Shown here: piece after piece, positions 17,151 to 26,803 of the stretch
Numbering within the stretch: the stretch's first letter is position 1
Layout of the letters: each line of letters begins with the position of its first letter
Program-made: the position numbers and the translations under genes
The notes under the pieces: generated by a model
What the model saw: only the letters and a program-made list of their open reading frames with translations
What the model was told of the DNA's origin: nothing
Database searches by the model: none
Assembly: GCF_014651535.1 (NCBI RefSeq)
Contig: NZ_BMXB01000001.1
Span: forward strand, 805,470-869,469
DNA length: 64,000 nucleotides
Reading direction: 5' to 3'
From: Salinimicrobium marinum
GTDB lineage: Bacteria > Bacteroidota > Bacteroidia > Flavobacteriales > Flavobacteriaceae

Positions 17151-19619
17151 TTATTCAAAAGTAATAGTAGTCGACGCTGATTCTAATCCTTCGGAAGTCG
17201 CGGTAAGTTCAACCGAACCAGCATCTTTTTCGGATTGCACGATCACAAGCAATTTTCCATTAAGGGCAGAATGCTTTGTGCCTTGAAAGGATTCATGGTT
17301 TGTAGGATCACCACTTGCGACTCCTACTATCTTTCCGCCTCCATTCAATTCGAAATGAACCAGATTGTCTGCCCTTGGAGCTAAAGTACCATCTTCATCT
17401 GTGATGGTAACGGTAATAAAAGAAAGGTCCTGTCCGTCAGCTTTAATGCCTTTACGGTCGGCTTCCAGATTTAATACCGCAGGTTCCCCGGCAGTTTTCA
17501 CCACCTTTTCCAGAACCGTTGCTCCGTCTTTTCGGGAGACAGCTTTTAAAGTTCCTGCTTCGTAAGGGAATCTCCACATTACGTGCAGGTCATCTCCTTC
17601 TTTTCTTTTTATTCCTTTGGATTCCCCGTTCACGAAAAGCTCTACTTCGTCGGCATTATTGTAATAAGCCCAAACATCTACCGTTTGTCCTTCTTCCCAG
17701 TTCCAGTGTGGCAGGATGTGCAGCAAATCTTCATCTGTCCATTCACTCTTGTACATGTAATAGGAATCTTTTGGGAATCCGGCGAGATCTACAATTCCGA
17801 AGTAGGAACTTCTTGAAGGCCATGTATAAGGAGTGGGTTCCCCTAAATAGTCGAATCCTGTCCAAATGTAGAATCCTGAAAGAAAATCATGTTTTTTGAT
17901 AATTTTCCAAGTCTCTTCATGAGTAGAACCCCACGGGGTCCTTACCTGATCAAAAGCTGAAATGGTATTGTCCGGATTCCCTCCGACAAATGGAATGTCC
18001 CAGCGTACCGGCCATATTTTGATAGTGTCTGAAGGAAACTCGTAATATCCCCTAGTCGCTAAAGCCGAAGTTGTTTCGGTAGCAATAAAAGGTGTGCTCG
18101 GGAAATTTACCTGGTGTTTAGGATAGGTTTGATGTGCATAGTTGTAGCCAATGATATCCAAAGCTCCCGATCCCGCAAGGGCATTAGGCTGCTGAGGTTC
18201 ATCAAACTGAAGTGTCACATCATCATCACTGGTATGGACGGGCGGATTCATTGCTGCCGTAAGAGGCCTGGTGGAATCAATTTCACGGGTAATAGCAGCC
18301 AGTTCCCTTCCTATTTCTGCACCACGCTCGCTCCATTGTTCCGGAATTTCATTTCCTATGCTCCACATAAAAATACTCGGATGGTTGCGGTCCCGTAACA
18401 GCATATCGGTATGATCACGTTCGTACCATTCATCCCAATGATTGCTGTAGTCGTGTTCTGTTTTCCCTTGCTCCCAGATGTCAAAAGATTCGTCCTGAAC
18501 GATAAAGCCCATTCTATCACATAGCTCCAGTAATTCCGGTGCCGGTGGGTTGTGGGCAGTCCTGATTCCGTTAACGCCCATTTTCTGCATAATTTCCAGC
18601 TGGCGCTCTATAGCACGTGTGTTAATCGCTGCACCTAACGGCCCCAAATCGTGGTGAAGGCAAACCCCTTTTATTTTGACTTGTTTTCCGTTTAAAATAA
18701 ACCCTTCTTCAAGATCAAAACGGAAACTTCTGATTCCAAAAGTGGTTTCATACCTGTCCACGATTTCATCGTCAAGCTCAATTTCGGTGACTGCAGTATA
18801 AAGTTCAGGATTTTCTACCGACCATAATTCAGGCTGCTCCACTGTAGCCGTTTGCTGAATTTTATGTTCTCTATCCTTATCAATGCTGAATTCCTCGCTG
18901 GCGGAAGTGACTTCGGAACCATTCCGGAGAATAATGGTCTTGATTACTGCATTTTTAGCTTCGGGATACTTGTTTGCAATCGTAGTCTCAATGTTAACAG
19001 TAGCACTATCTTTACTGACTTCCGGGGTGGTAACAAAGGTTCCCCATTTTGTAACATGCAATTTATCTGTGCTGATGAGCCAAACATTTCTGTAAATCCC
19101 CGATCCGGAATACCAGCGTGAATTCGGTTGCTCTGAATTATCAACTTTTACAAGAAGTTCATTTTCCACTTCTCCGTAGTTAAGATAGGGCGACAGGTCA
19201 TACTGAAATCCCATGTATCCGTTAGGACGTTTTCCGAGGTAATTTCCGTTGATCCAAACTTCACTGTTATGGTAAACCCCGTCAAACATTACAGAAGTTA
19301 CTTTTGTGCTGTCGCTTTCCTCTATAGTAAAGGACTTTTTGTACCAGCCCATCCCTCCGGGTAAAGCACCGCCACCTGTACCTGCAGGATGCTCGGGACT
19401 AAATTCACCTTCAATGCTCCAGTCATGGGGAACATCCAAAGTTCTCCACTCTTTTCCAAAACTGTCGATTCCTACGGAATCACCTAACCGGAACTGCCAG
19501 TTTTCATTAAAGGAGATCTTTCGGTTTTCTCCTGCCTCAGATTCTGTTGAATTTTCGCAGGAGACAGTAGAAATTAAAAAGATTAGAAAAACAAGTAAGA
19601 AATAGTATTTTTTAATCAT
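17151..19619 (-). CDS. GH2 beta-galactosidase lipoprotein
   Basis: An 822-residue GH2 enzyme with lipobox STVSC (Cys21). Domains in order: sugar-binding jelly roll (about 40-185), immunoglobulin-like (about 190-300), TIM barrel with acid/base Glu424 (SIGNEIPEQ) and nucleophile Glu515 (FIATETTSA), a DUF4982-like domain (about 620-700) and a C-terminal Ig-like domain. The likely role is removal of beta-1,2-galactose from xyloglucan side chains after fucose has been cut off. The stop codon is 4 bp from the GH31 start. A 189-bp leader upstream contains a terminator and a second hairpin, so expression may be uncoupled from SusCD. Confidence 0.9.
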   Translation of the reverse strand: MIKKYYFLLVFLIFLISTVSCENSTESEAGENRKISFNENWQFRLGDSVGIDSFGKEWRTLDVPHDWSIEGEFSPEHPAGTGGGALPGGMGWYKKSFTIEESDSTKVTSVMFDGVYHNSEVWINGNYLGKRPNGYMGFQYDLSPYLNYGEVENELLVKVDNSEQPNSRWYSGSGIYRNVWLISTDKLHVTKWGTFVTTPEVSKDSATVNIETTIANKYPEAKNAVIKTIILRNGSEVTSASEEFSIDKDREHKIQQTATVEQPELWSVENPELYTAVTEIELDDEIVDRYETTFGIRSFRFDLEEGFILNGKQVKIKGVCLHHDLGPLGAAINTRAIERQLEIMQKMGVNGIRTAHNPPAPELLELCDRMGFIVQDESFDIWEQGKTEHDYSNHWDEWYERDHTDMLLRDRNHPSIFMWSIGNEIPEQWSERGAEIGRELAAITREIDSTRPLTAAMNPPVHTSDDDVTLQFDEPQQPNALAGSGALDIIGYNYAHQTYPKHQVNFPSTPFIATETTSALATRGYYEFPSDTIKIWPVRWDIPFVGGNPDNTISAFDQVRTPWGSTHEETWKIIKKHDFLSGFYIWTGFDYLGEPTPYTWPSRSSYFGIVDLAGFPKDSYYMYKSEWTDEDLLHILPHWNWEEGQTVDVWAYYNNADEVELFVNGESKGIKRKEGDDLHVMWRFPYEAGTLKAVSRKDGATVLEKVVKTAGEPAVLNLEADRKGIKADGQDLSFITVTITDEDGTLAPRADNLVHFELNGGGKIVGVASGDPTNHESFQGTKHSALNGKLLVIVQSEKDAGSVELTATSEGLESASTTITFE

Positions 19620-19636
19620 TAACGTTGGTTTAAGGT

Positions 19637-19661
19637 CCTCTGAAAAAGAAAATTTCAGAGG
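19637..19661 (-). other. hairpin in GH2 leader
   Basis: Perfect 9-bp arms CCTCTGAAA (19637-19645) and TTTCAGAGG (19653-19661) with a 7-nt loop, 18 bp before the GH2 start on the minus strand. There is no T-tract after it in the transcribed direction, so it looks like a leader RNA structure (stability or translation control) rather than a terminator. Confidence 0.5.
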
Positions 19662-19684
19662 TAAATTTTGAATTGATTCAAAAA

Positions 19685-19718
19685 GGAAAGAAGTTTTAAA
19701 TGGGTAAAACTTCTTTCC
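19685..19718 (-). terminator. intrinsic terminator after the glycan-binding lipoprotein gene
   Basis: Perfect 14-bp arms GGAAAGAAGTTTTA (19685-19698) and TAAAACTTCTTTCC (19705-19718) enclose a 6-nt loop. On the minus strand the stem is followed by a short T run (CTTTTTGAAT). It lies about 90 bp downstream of the binding-protein stop and about 65 bp upstream of GH2, dividing the locus into a SusCD module and an enzyme module. Confidence 0.72.
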
Positions 19719-19808
19719 TAATGATCATCATATAAATTGGTTGAATTTTAAATGTGTCTATAAAAGGCCAATTCAAATTCATTTAATAAAGCGATTCTCT
19801 ATATAAAA

Positions 19809-21680
19809 TTAGTACATTGTAATTTCATCAATGGTGGCTGAGACAGCGTCCATATCAGTAATATCAGCAGCTAAACCAACTACGTCTATAACGAAAACAA
19901 CTGTTCCCTGGGCCGCACCTGGAGCTTCAAAGGTAACTGTGTAGGTGCCGTCACCATTTACCGTGGTAATGTTACCATCTCCCTGAGGGTTCCAATCGGC
20001 ATCAGCAAAGTAAATCTTCGCATCATAAGACACGGAGGCATCAATACCACTTAAGGTAAAAGTAACTTCTATCTTTTCACGAAAAGCTACCTCAGAGCGA
20101 GCCAAACCTGGATCATCCATGGTAGAACCAAATTCATTAAACAATTCCAGGCGCAAGTTGCCATTATTTTCCAGGTCACCTATTACAAGCTTAGAATTAT
20201 CAAAGTCTAAAGCAGTGGGTTCGATAGGTTCGTTATCATTGTCTTCCTCGCTGTTAGTACCTAAAATATAATGGAAAGCCAGCCATTCATCTTTAGCTTC
20301 ATCATAAGAGGTGCCAAACCAGATCCCCCGGGATTCGTAATCATCGTAAGCCTTTATTACCTTTATAGTGTTTGTAGTAGGACTTAATTCGCTACTGTCC
20401 ACCCCTAATAAAGTATTTCCCTGCTCAAGTATGATTTCATTAGTTTCTTCATTAATAGAAAATGTTCCTGAAGTTTCTACGCCATTTTGATTTCGGGTAT
20501 AATTCATTCCACCCCATTGATCAAAACGTATCCAGGAATTTTCAGCTAACTCATCCCAGTCATCATTCCATCCCCATTCCCTTGTACTGTCAGCATTTTC
20601 TGTCCAGCCAATTCCTGAAGCAATCCAGTCTATTGGATTTCCATCGGCATCCAGTTCCCAATATCTTCCTGAAGATGGTCCACCGGTCAATAATCTTAAT
20701 AACTCCCCAGATTCAAATTCAGGATCAAAACCTTCATCTATAGTCGGCTCTTCCACTTCAGGAACATAATTATCCTTGTATTCTTTAGTAATAAAGTTAT
20801 ACACTAGCATTGCAGGACCCTCATTGTTACAGCCGTCAGGTCTTAGCACCCCAAGTTGCATAGTGTTATCGGTGAGAGAGAATATTTTTGCATCTCCCCA
20901 ATTAATTGCACATGCATCTACTCCTTCATTGTGAAGGATACCGGCATCGGTTAAGGTAAGGGTGTGATTGTCTTTATCCAGGAAGAAAGTACCCGACTGT
21001 TCACCTAAGTTTGGTAACATTTGGTGGTCTACAGTAATAAACGGTCCTCCTTCAAGGCTAAAGGTCATGGATCCATAATCCCCTGCCGGCATAAGCCATG
21101 TATTTCCCGGCCACTCCGGACTCCAGTTCCAGCAGTCACCACCTTCTTCATAGCAACCTGTAGCACCACCATCCCATTCACCTCCGCCTTCTAACCAGGC
21201 ATTATCTGTCCCATAGAAATATAAGGGGCCTAAGAAATATGTGGAACTGCCTTCTTCATCAAGATCAAGTAACCATGTTTTGGATTCTCCCACACCACCT
21301 GTAAGGTTGGTCCAAAGTGGGTCATTCACATAGTTCAGGTTATCGTCAGTGACTGTTATTGTTACAGGTTCAAGCTCTACCACTCCGCCAGAAGTAATTA
21401 CATCCAGCCCAATGGAATAATCTCCCTGGAAAGCAAATTGTATGGTGTCAATTGCACGGGTAGATCTTCCTGTACCATAATCCCATACAGGTGTAGCACC
21501 CGGAGTGTTGAATTTAAGAATTACGGTATTTCCTCCCTCATCAGTATTGTAATCCTGGATGATCTCATAATCTATTTCTGAAGGATATAAAGCTTTTCCC
21601 AGTGAATACTCATCCGGTGTACAGGAGGTGAGCAACATCGACGTCAGAAAGAAAGCGAATATTATTTTTAATGTTTTCAT
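19809..21680 (-). CDS. surface glycan-binding lipoprotein (SusE-position, PKD-like domain)
   Basis: A 623-residue lipoprotein, lipobox LLTSC (Cys20) followed by TPDE. Residues about 35-110 resemble a PKD/Ig-like domain (TPVWDYGTGRST; FQGDYSIGLDVIT). The rest is rich in Trp, Tyr, Gly and Asp (NCWNWSPEWPG-like patches around 180-200 and again near 360-400), as is usual for carbohydrate-contacting beta domains. It has no catalytic motif that I recognise. Its position immediately after susD (21-bp gap) is that of a SusE/SGBP-B protein, so it probably captures xyloglucan at the cell surface. Sequence does not fix the ligand. Confidence 0.75.
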   Translation of the reverse strand: MKTLKIIFAFFLTSMLLTSCTPDEYSLGKALYPSEIDYEIIQDYNTDEGGNTVILKFNTPGATPVWDYGTGRSTRAIDTIQFAFQGDYSIGLDVITSGGVVELEPVTITVTDDNLNYVNDPLWTNLTGGVGESKTWLLDLDEEGSSTYFLGPLYFYGTDNAWLEGGGEWDGGATGCYEEGGDCWNWSPEWPGNTWLMPAGDYGSMTFSLEGGPFITVDHQMLPNLGEQSGTFFLDKDNHTLTLTDAGILHNEGVDACAINWGDAKIFSLTDNTMQLGVLRPDGCNNEGPAMLVYNFITKEYKDNYVPEVEEPTIDEGFDPEFESGELLRLLTGGPSSGRYWELDADGNPIDWIASGIGWTENADSTREWGWNDDWDELAENSWIRFDQWGGMNYTRNQNGVETSGTFSINEETNEIILEQGNTLLGVDSSELSPTTNTIKVIKAYDDYESRGIWFGTSYDEAKDEWLAFHYILGTNSEEDNDNEPIEPTALDFDNSKLVIGDLENNGNLRLELFNEFGSTMDDPGLARSEVAFREKIEVTFTLSGIDASVSYDAKIYFADADWNPQGDGNITTVNGDGTYTVTFEAPGAAQGTVVFVIDVVGLAADITDMDAVSATIDEITMY

Positions 21681-21701
21681 AACTGTACAGTTTAATTTTT
21701 T

Positions 21702-23291
21702 CTACCAGCCGGGGTTTTGGATCAAAACACCATCGGACAATGATATCTGGTTATTTGGAATTTGTTGTAACCCTTGTGTTTGCTGAATATTGGAAGCAGA
21801 AATAGTCTTCTGTGTTTCTACTCCACCATTCAGTAAGGTCGTATTTTCAGCTATTACCGCTGCTGCTTCATCAACTCCTCGTCTTAAAAGATCCCAGTAA
21901 CGAACTCCTTCCAAAGCGAATTCCAGCCACCTTTCGTGTTGAATTCGTTCCAGCGAAACAGCCTGGGAAGTGAAATCGTCCTGATAAGCCCTTTGTCTTA
22001 CCTGGTCAAAATAAGCCTGGGCACTTCCGCTTCCTAGCTCTGCTGCCATCAATAGTACATCTGCATACCTTATTACGTAAAAATCTTGAAACTGCCCAAT
22101 TTGGAAATCTGTACCACCCAATTCTACAGCAAGACTACCTCCATCTTCTGTGGCAAGAGGAGTGTATTTCTTAGTGTAATAACCAGTGTATTCCCGTTGG
22201 TTCTCGATCTTGTCAAAAGGGATTTCCTCTTCGTCAATGGCAATTATAGAAGCTTCCCTTCTTGTGTCATCTTCACTATAAGCATTGTATAATTTTGAAT
22301 TAACTGTTATCCCCCAGCCATTGGCATAAGGGTAGTGAGTGAATTCCCTCATTCCTAACATCACCATCCAGTGGTTTCCGTCTGTATTCCCATTATAGTC
22401 ACTGGTGAAGGTGTGTTTGACCGAAAATACAATCTCCTCATTGTTTTCTCCTGCAAAATCATCTACTGATGCTGCCGGCCAAAGGTTTGCATATTCGGAA
22501 ATCAAACCATGACCACTATTGTCAATTACATCTTCAAGATGTGAAAGAACCTCAGATTGAGAAACTAAGCCAACAAGATCAGACTGGCTGTAGTATCCTG
22601 TGTAATAGAGGTAAACTCTGGCAAGCATGGATTTCGCAGCCCATTTGGTTACTCGTCCTGCTTCTACTGCGTTATAGGGCTCTGTAGGAAGGTTTTCTGC
22701 TCCATACATAAGGTCTTCTGCAATCAAGGTATAAACTTCTTCGGGACTTGCCGGTGGTATATTTTCTGAAGAAGGTTCTGTGAGCAATGGAATATTCCCC
22801 CACAATTTTACCATTTGAAAATAAAGATATCCTCTTATAAATCGTGCCTCAGACTCATATTGTGCGCGCAATTCCGGTTCTTCGCTCCAGTCTATTTGGT
22901 CCATTTTGTTGATTAGAACATTACACCTGTAAACGGCCTGGTAATATTCCATCCACAATGTCTCATAAAGGTTGGTAAAGGTCGGGGCACGGTTTACATC
23001 AAATTCGTCTACAGCCTGAAAGTTAAAAGGATCGGCATTTCCCGTACCTCCAAACATATTATCTGACATGACCATGCTCGCAACAGGATAACTTAAACCT
23101 GCCACCCCTCCCGAGGCAATTTGTAATCCGTCATAGGCTCCTACCAATGCAGAATAGGCATCCTGCGGAGTTCGGTAAAAATTTGCGTCTGTTACTTCTG
23201 TAATGGGTTCTGCATCAAGAAAATCTTCTGAACAGGATACTGTTGTGAGCAGCCCGAGGAACAGTAAGAAATAAATATTTGATCTTTTCAT
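21702..23291 (-). CDS. susD: SusD/RagB family nutrient-binding lipoprotein
   Basis: A 529-residue protein with lipobox TVSC (Cys20), then SEDFLDAEP, the classic SusD start. The TPR-like helices and the C-terminal SusD region (RYADVLLMAAELG; QHERWLEFALEGVRYWDLLRRG) are all recognisable. It forms the lid of the SusC transporter at the outer-membrane surface and binds oligosaccharides. It begins 10 bp after the susC stop. Length is typical. Aromatic residues likely to contact sugar cannot be identified without a structure. Confidence 0.95.
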   Translation of the reverse strand: MKRSNIYFLLFLGLLTTVSCSEDFLDAEPITEVTDANFYRTPQDAYSALVGAYDGLQIASGGVAGLSYPVASMVMSDNMFGGTGNADPFNFQAVDEFDVNRAPTFTNLYETLWMEYYQAVYRCNVLINKMDQIDWSEEPELRAQYESEARFIRGYLYFQMVKLWGNIPLLTEPSSENIPPASPEEVYTLIAEDLMYGAENLPTEPYNAVEAGRVTKWAAKSMLARVYLYYTGYYSQSDLVGLVSQSEVLSHLEDVIDNSGHGLISEYANLWPAASVDDFAGENNEEIVFSVKHTFTSDYNGNTDGNHWMVMLGMREFTHYPYANGWGITVNSKLYNAYSEDDTRREASIIAIDEEEIPFDKIENQREYTGYYTKKYTPLATEDGGSLAVELGGTDFQIGQFQDFYVIRYADVLLMAAELGSGSAQAYFDQVRQRAYQDDFTSQAVSLERIQHERWLEFALEGVRYWDLLRRGVDEAAAVIAENTTLLNGGVETQKTISASNIQQTQGLQQIPNNQISLSDGVLIQNPGW

Positions 23292-23301
23292 GCTATTTTT
23301 T

Positions 23302-26300
23302 TTAAAAAGTTACGTTTAGTCCTACAAGAAATGTTCTGGGTCTTGGATAATATCCTAAGTCAACACCAGAGGAAAAGGCATAATTTTCATTTGATATACC
23401 ATAACCTACTTCAGGATCCATTCCGTCATAGTTTGTGAAGGTGTAAAGGTTAAGTGCAGAGAAATACACCCTAAATTTATCAACTGCAAAATCATTAGTT
23501 ATCTGCGCGACATCATAACCCAGGGTAAGGTTGCTTAGTCTTAGGAAATCACCATCCTGTACATATAAATCAGAAAAATTAGAATAATTTCTGTTATCCA
23601 GTGTTACCCGGGGCTCACTATTGGTAGAACCCGGCCCGGTCCATCTTTCAAATACAGATGTGGTGTGATTTGCAAACTGGCTGGCCTGGTTCCTGTACGA
23701 TTGTACAAGTTGGTTGCCAGCGACTCCATTGGCTAGTAAGGAGAAATCAAGACCTTTATAATTAAAAGATACATTGAAACCATAGGTAAGATCGGGATTT
23801 GGATCCCCAATATTGGTTTTGTCAAGGTCATTGATCACGCCATCATTATTTTGATCTACATAAATTACATCACCCGGTCTTGCATTTGGCTGTATAAGCC
23901 TGTCGTTAGCTCTGTAATTGTTCACTTCTGCTTCGGTCTGAAAGATACCACCGGTCTCAAGCCCCCAGAAGTAACCCAGCGGATATCCACTTTCTGCTCG
24001 GTAGAATTCCGGTGCATTATCAAAAAGCTGATTTGTCTCTCCGTGTATAATTCCATCTTCTGTTGGTATATTACCAACTTCATTTTTGTTGTAGGCCCCA
24101 TTAACACCAATGTTGTAGTGGAAATCGCCAATGCTGTTATTGAATCCAAGTGCAAGTTCAATCCCTCTGTTGGTTACATCGCCCCCATTGATAAAAGGAG
24201 CGTCTGCACCGGCAGTAGCAAGGATTGGAGCCCTTATTAACCAGTCTCTGGTGGTTTTTTCATAGAGATCTAAAGTTACACTTAAGGTATTCATGAGAAA
24301 GCGTGCATCCAAACCTAAGTTTGTTTGTTCAGAAGTTTCCCAGATCAGGTTGGGGTTTGCAAGTCTGCTGGGATAGGCTCCAGGAGAAAGTACTCCTTCT
24401 TCATTTCCGAAGTTGTAGTTGGTGTTGGCAAACGTAACAGGTGCTAAATACTGAAACGCTCCTGCATTTTGATTACCTACCTGTCCCCAACTTGCCCTTA
24501 CTTTAAGGTAATTTAAAGTTTCAGAATCTCTTAAGAAATCTTCTTCAGAAGCAACCCAACCTACAGAAATAGAAGGGAAATATCCCCAGCGGTTTCCTTC
24601 CGAAAAATTAGAAGAACCATCGGCTCTAAAAGTGGTGTTAAGAAGATACTTATCCTTATAGCTGTAATTAAGTCTCCCGAAATAAGACATTCTTTTATTT
24701 TCATTATTCGGTCCACCTCCAAGGTCCATTTGAGCTCCTTCAGAATTCAGGGCGTTATCAAGCCATGCATGTTCGAGATCATTGAAAATAAGGTCTACGT
24801 TATTTCCATTAATATAGGTGCCCTGGTAATTAAAGGAAGATGTACCGGCCAGGACTTCAAATATATGATCATCGGCAATATCGAAATTATAGGTAAGTAA
24901 ATTATCCCATAATAGAGAATACCCTTTGCTTTGATTTTGATATACCCTGTCCCTATCTCTAAAAGCATAAATGGAAAGCTGGTAGATTGGTTCGTAGGAA
25001 TGGCCTTCGGAAGCATAATAATCGAGACCAAGGCTTGTCCTGAATTTTAGGTTTTCGAGTAACTGAAATTCTGCATAAACGTTTCCGAGTAACTTCTGCG
25101 TGTTACCTTCGTTCATATTATTGTAAACCATGGAAGCATAAGGGTTTGACCAACCTGCAAGCCATGGCTCGGAATCGTCTGTAGTGTCGTAATAACTACC
25201 GTCATTATCATAAAAGTAAACAGTGGGAGGAGTTCCGAAAGCAGAACGTAAGGTATTGTTGTATTGATTTCCTACTCCAACCCCGTTGCTGTTGATATAA
25301 GAAAACGTCAGGTTTTCTCCAAAAGTGACAAATCCGTCGTAAAGCTCGTGTTCCGAATTTAATCTGAAATTGATACGCTCATAATTAGAAAGATCCTCAC
25401 CACCTACAACCCCTTCTTCCTGAGTAAAGGATAAAGATGAAGAAAATGTGGAGGTTTCACTACCTCCCGAAAAACCAACATTGTAGTTTTGAGTGACTGC
25501 ATTTTCAATGAACATTTCCTCTATCCAATCTGTGCCCTCTCCAAGTTCAACGATTTGCTCATTGGAAAAGACACGGGAACTACCAGAATTTAATGCAGCT
25601 TCATTCATGATGATGGCATATTCGGTAGAATTAAGTAGATCGATTTTATTTGGCACACTCTGTACCCCGTAGTAGGAATCAAAAGTTATTCTGGAAGTGC
25701 CTTTTCTTCCGCCCCTGGTAGTAACAAGGACCACACCATTAGATGCCTGTGAACCATAAATAGCTGCAGAAGCGGCATCTTTCAAAATAGAAATGGATTC
25801 AATGTCTGCATTGTTAAGATAAGAAATATCTCCCGTTAATACTCCGTCTACTACATATAAGGGCGAATTATCACCGGTAGATCCCAATCCCCTGATTCTT
25901 ACATCCAGACCAGATCCCGGCTGCCCGGAAGTTGAGGTGATCTGTACCCCGGGGGTTTGGCCCTGCATCGCCTGCAAAGCGTTTGTGGTACTGCGATTTT
26001 GCAGATCTTCCCCGTCAACCTGAACACTTGCGCCGGTAACCAAAGCTCTTCGCTGGGTTCCGTAACCAACCACGACAACTTCATCAAGGCTTGCAACATC
26101 TGGTATTAGTGCAACATTAATTTCAGATTGGTTTGCTACATCTATTATTCTGGTTTCAAAACCAACGAAGCTTATTTGCAGCTGTGCATCAGGTAAAGTA
26201 TTGATAGTATAATTTCCGTCAAAATCTGTAACGGTTCCCTGGTCTGTACCTTCCACAATGACACTGGCTCCCGGCAGAGGTAGATTATCCTCTGCCGAGG

Positions 26301-26415
26301 TGATAGTTCCTGTAACCTCAATCGTTTGCGAAAAACAAATAAAAGAGAAAAGGCTAAAAAGAAGTGTGAGGCTCTCTTTATACCTGAAAGGATTTCTGAG
26401 GTAAAATTTTAACAT
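23302..26415 (-). CDS. susC: SusC/RagA family TonB-dependent outer-membrane transporter
   Basis: A 1037-residue SusC-type receptor. A signal peptide ending CFSQ (about residue 30) is followed by a carboxypeptidase-regulatory-like domain (about 32-110; GTITSAEDNLPLPGASVIVEG), the TonB-box/plug region (DEVVVVGYGTQRR; plug to about 235) and a long beta-barrel. It imports oligosaccharides made at the cell surface into the periplasm using TonB energy. It is the first gene of the locus on the minus strand and has a candidate promoter about 160 bp upstream. The C-terminus ends in the aromatic residue expected of an outer-membrane barrel (LNVTF). Confidence 0.96.
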   Translation of the reverse strand: MLKFYLRNPFRYKESLTLLFSLFSFICFSQTIEVTGTITSAEDNLPLPGASVIVEGTDQGTVTDFDGNYTINTLPDAQLQISFVGFETRIIDVANQSEINVALIPDVASLDEVVVVGYGTQRRALVTGASVQVDGEDLQNRSTTNALQAMQGQTPGVQITSTSGQPGSGLDVRIRGLGSTGDNSPLYVVDGVLTGDISYLNNADIESISILKDAASAAIYGSQASNGVVLVTTRGGRKGTSRITFDSYYGVQSVPNKIDLLNSTEYAIIMNEAALNSGSSRVFSNEQIVELGEGTDWIEEMFIENAVTQNYNVGFSGGSETSTFSSSLSFTQEEGVVGGEDLSNYERINFRLNSEHELYDGFVTFGENLTFSYINSNGVGVGNQYNNTLRSAFGTPPTVYFYDNDGSYYDTTDDSEPWLAGWSNPYASMVYNNMNEGNTQKLLGNVYAEFQLLENLKFRTSLGLDYYASEGHSYEPIYQLSIYAFRDRDRVYQNQSKGYSLLWDNLLTYNFDIADDHIFEVLAGTSSFNYQGTYINGNNVDLIFNDLEHAWLDNALNSEGAQMDLGGGPNNENKRMSYFGRLNYSYKDKYLLNTTFRADGSSNFSEGNRWGYFPSISVGWVASEEDFLRDSETLNYLKVRASWGQVGNQNAGAFQYLAPVTFANTNYNFGNEEGVLSPGAYPSRLANPNLIWETSEQTNLGLDARFLMNTLSVTLDLYEKTTRDWLIRAPILATAGADAPFINGGDVTNRGIELALGFNNSIGDFHYNIGVNGAYNKNEVGNIPTEDGIIHGETNQLFDNAPEFYRAESGYPLGYFWGLETGGIFQTEAEVNNYRANDRLIQPNARPGDVIYVDQNNDGVINDLDKTNIGDPNPDLTYGFNVSFNYKGLDFSLLANGVAGNQLVQSYRNQASQFANHTTSVFERWTGPGSTNSEPRVTLDNRNYSNFSDLYVQDGDFLRLSNLTLGYDVAQITNDFAVDKFRVYFSALNLYTFTNYDGMDPEVGYGISNENYAFSSGVDLGYYPRPRTFLVGLNVTF

Positions 26416-26803
26416 GTTGATAGTTATTTGTAGTTAATTATATAGATGATGGTCCATTTTTAAAGTGATAATTCAAGTTTTAAATTCATTGTGCATTTCA
26501 TACTTATCTGATTTTTTTATTAGACCTCTGCCATTTTATAATGTGAATTTTATCAAAATTTTATAATTGATACCTCAAATATAGCCTGTAAAAATCCCTG
26601 TTACTAAATCTTATTTTGCAAGTTATGGTACTTTTTTTGCTCTTTACCTTTAAAAAATAGAATTTAAGTATGCTTTATATCATAAATTTTCAATAAAACA
26701 TGTAGTGGCAGAGAATGATTGCAGAGTAATATAATACCCGATAACCTCCTGAAGAAGTTAAAAGTGGAAATATGGAGAATTCCCGGTTCTGAGAGAGAAT
26801 AGT
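26416..26803. other. intergenic region upstream of susC
   Basis: This 388-bp AT-rich stretch separates susC from the FtsX-like permease gene upstream on the same strand. I see no gene. It holds the candidate susC promoter (26576-26583). No clear terminator for the permease gene was found. Confidence 0.6.
26576..26583 (-). promoter_or_regulatory. candidate -7 box of the susC promoter
   Basis: On the minus strand the sequence is TATATTTG, an exact match to the Bacteroidota -7 consensus TAnnTTTG. About 20 bp upstream is TTTAG (26608-26604), a degenerate -33 box. It predicts a leader of about 150 nt before the susC ATG. Confidence 0.5.
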
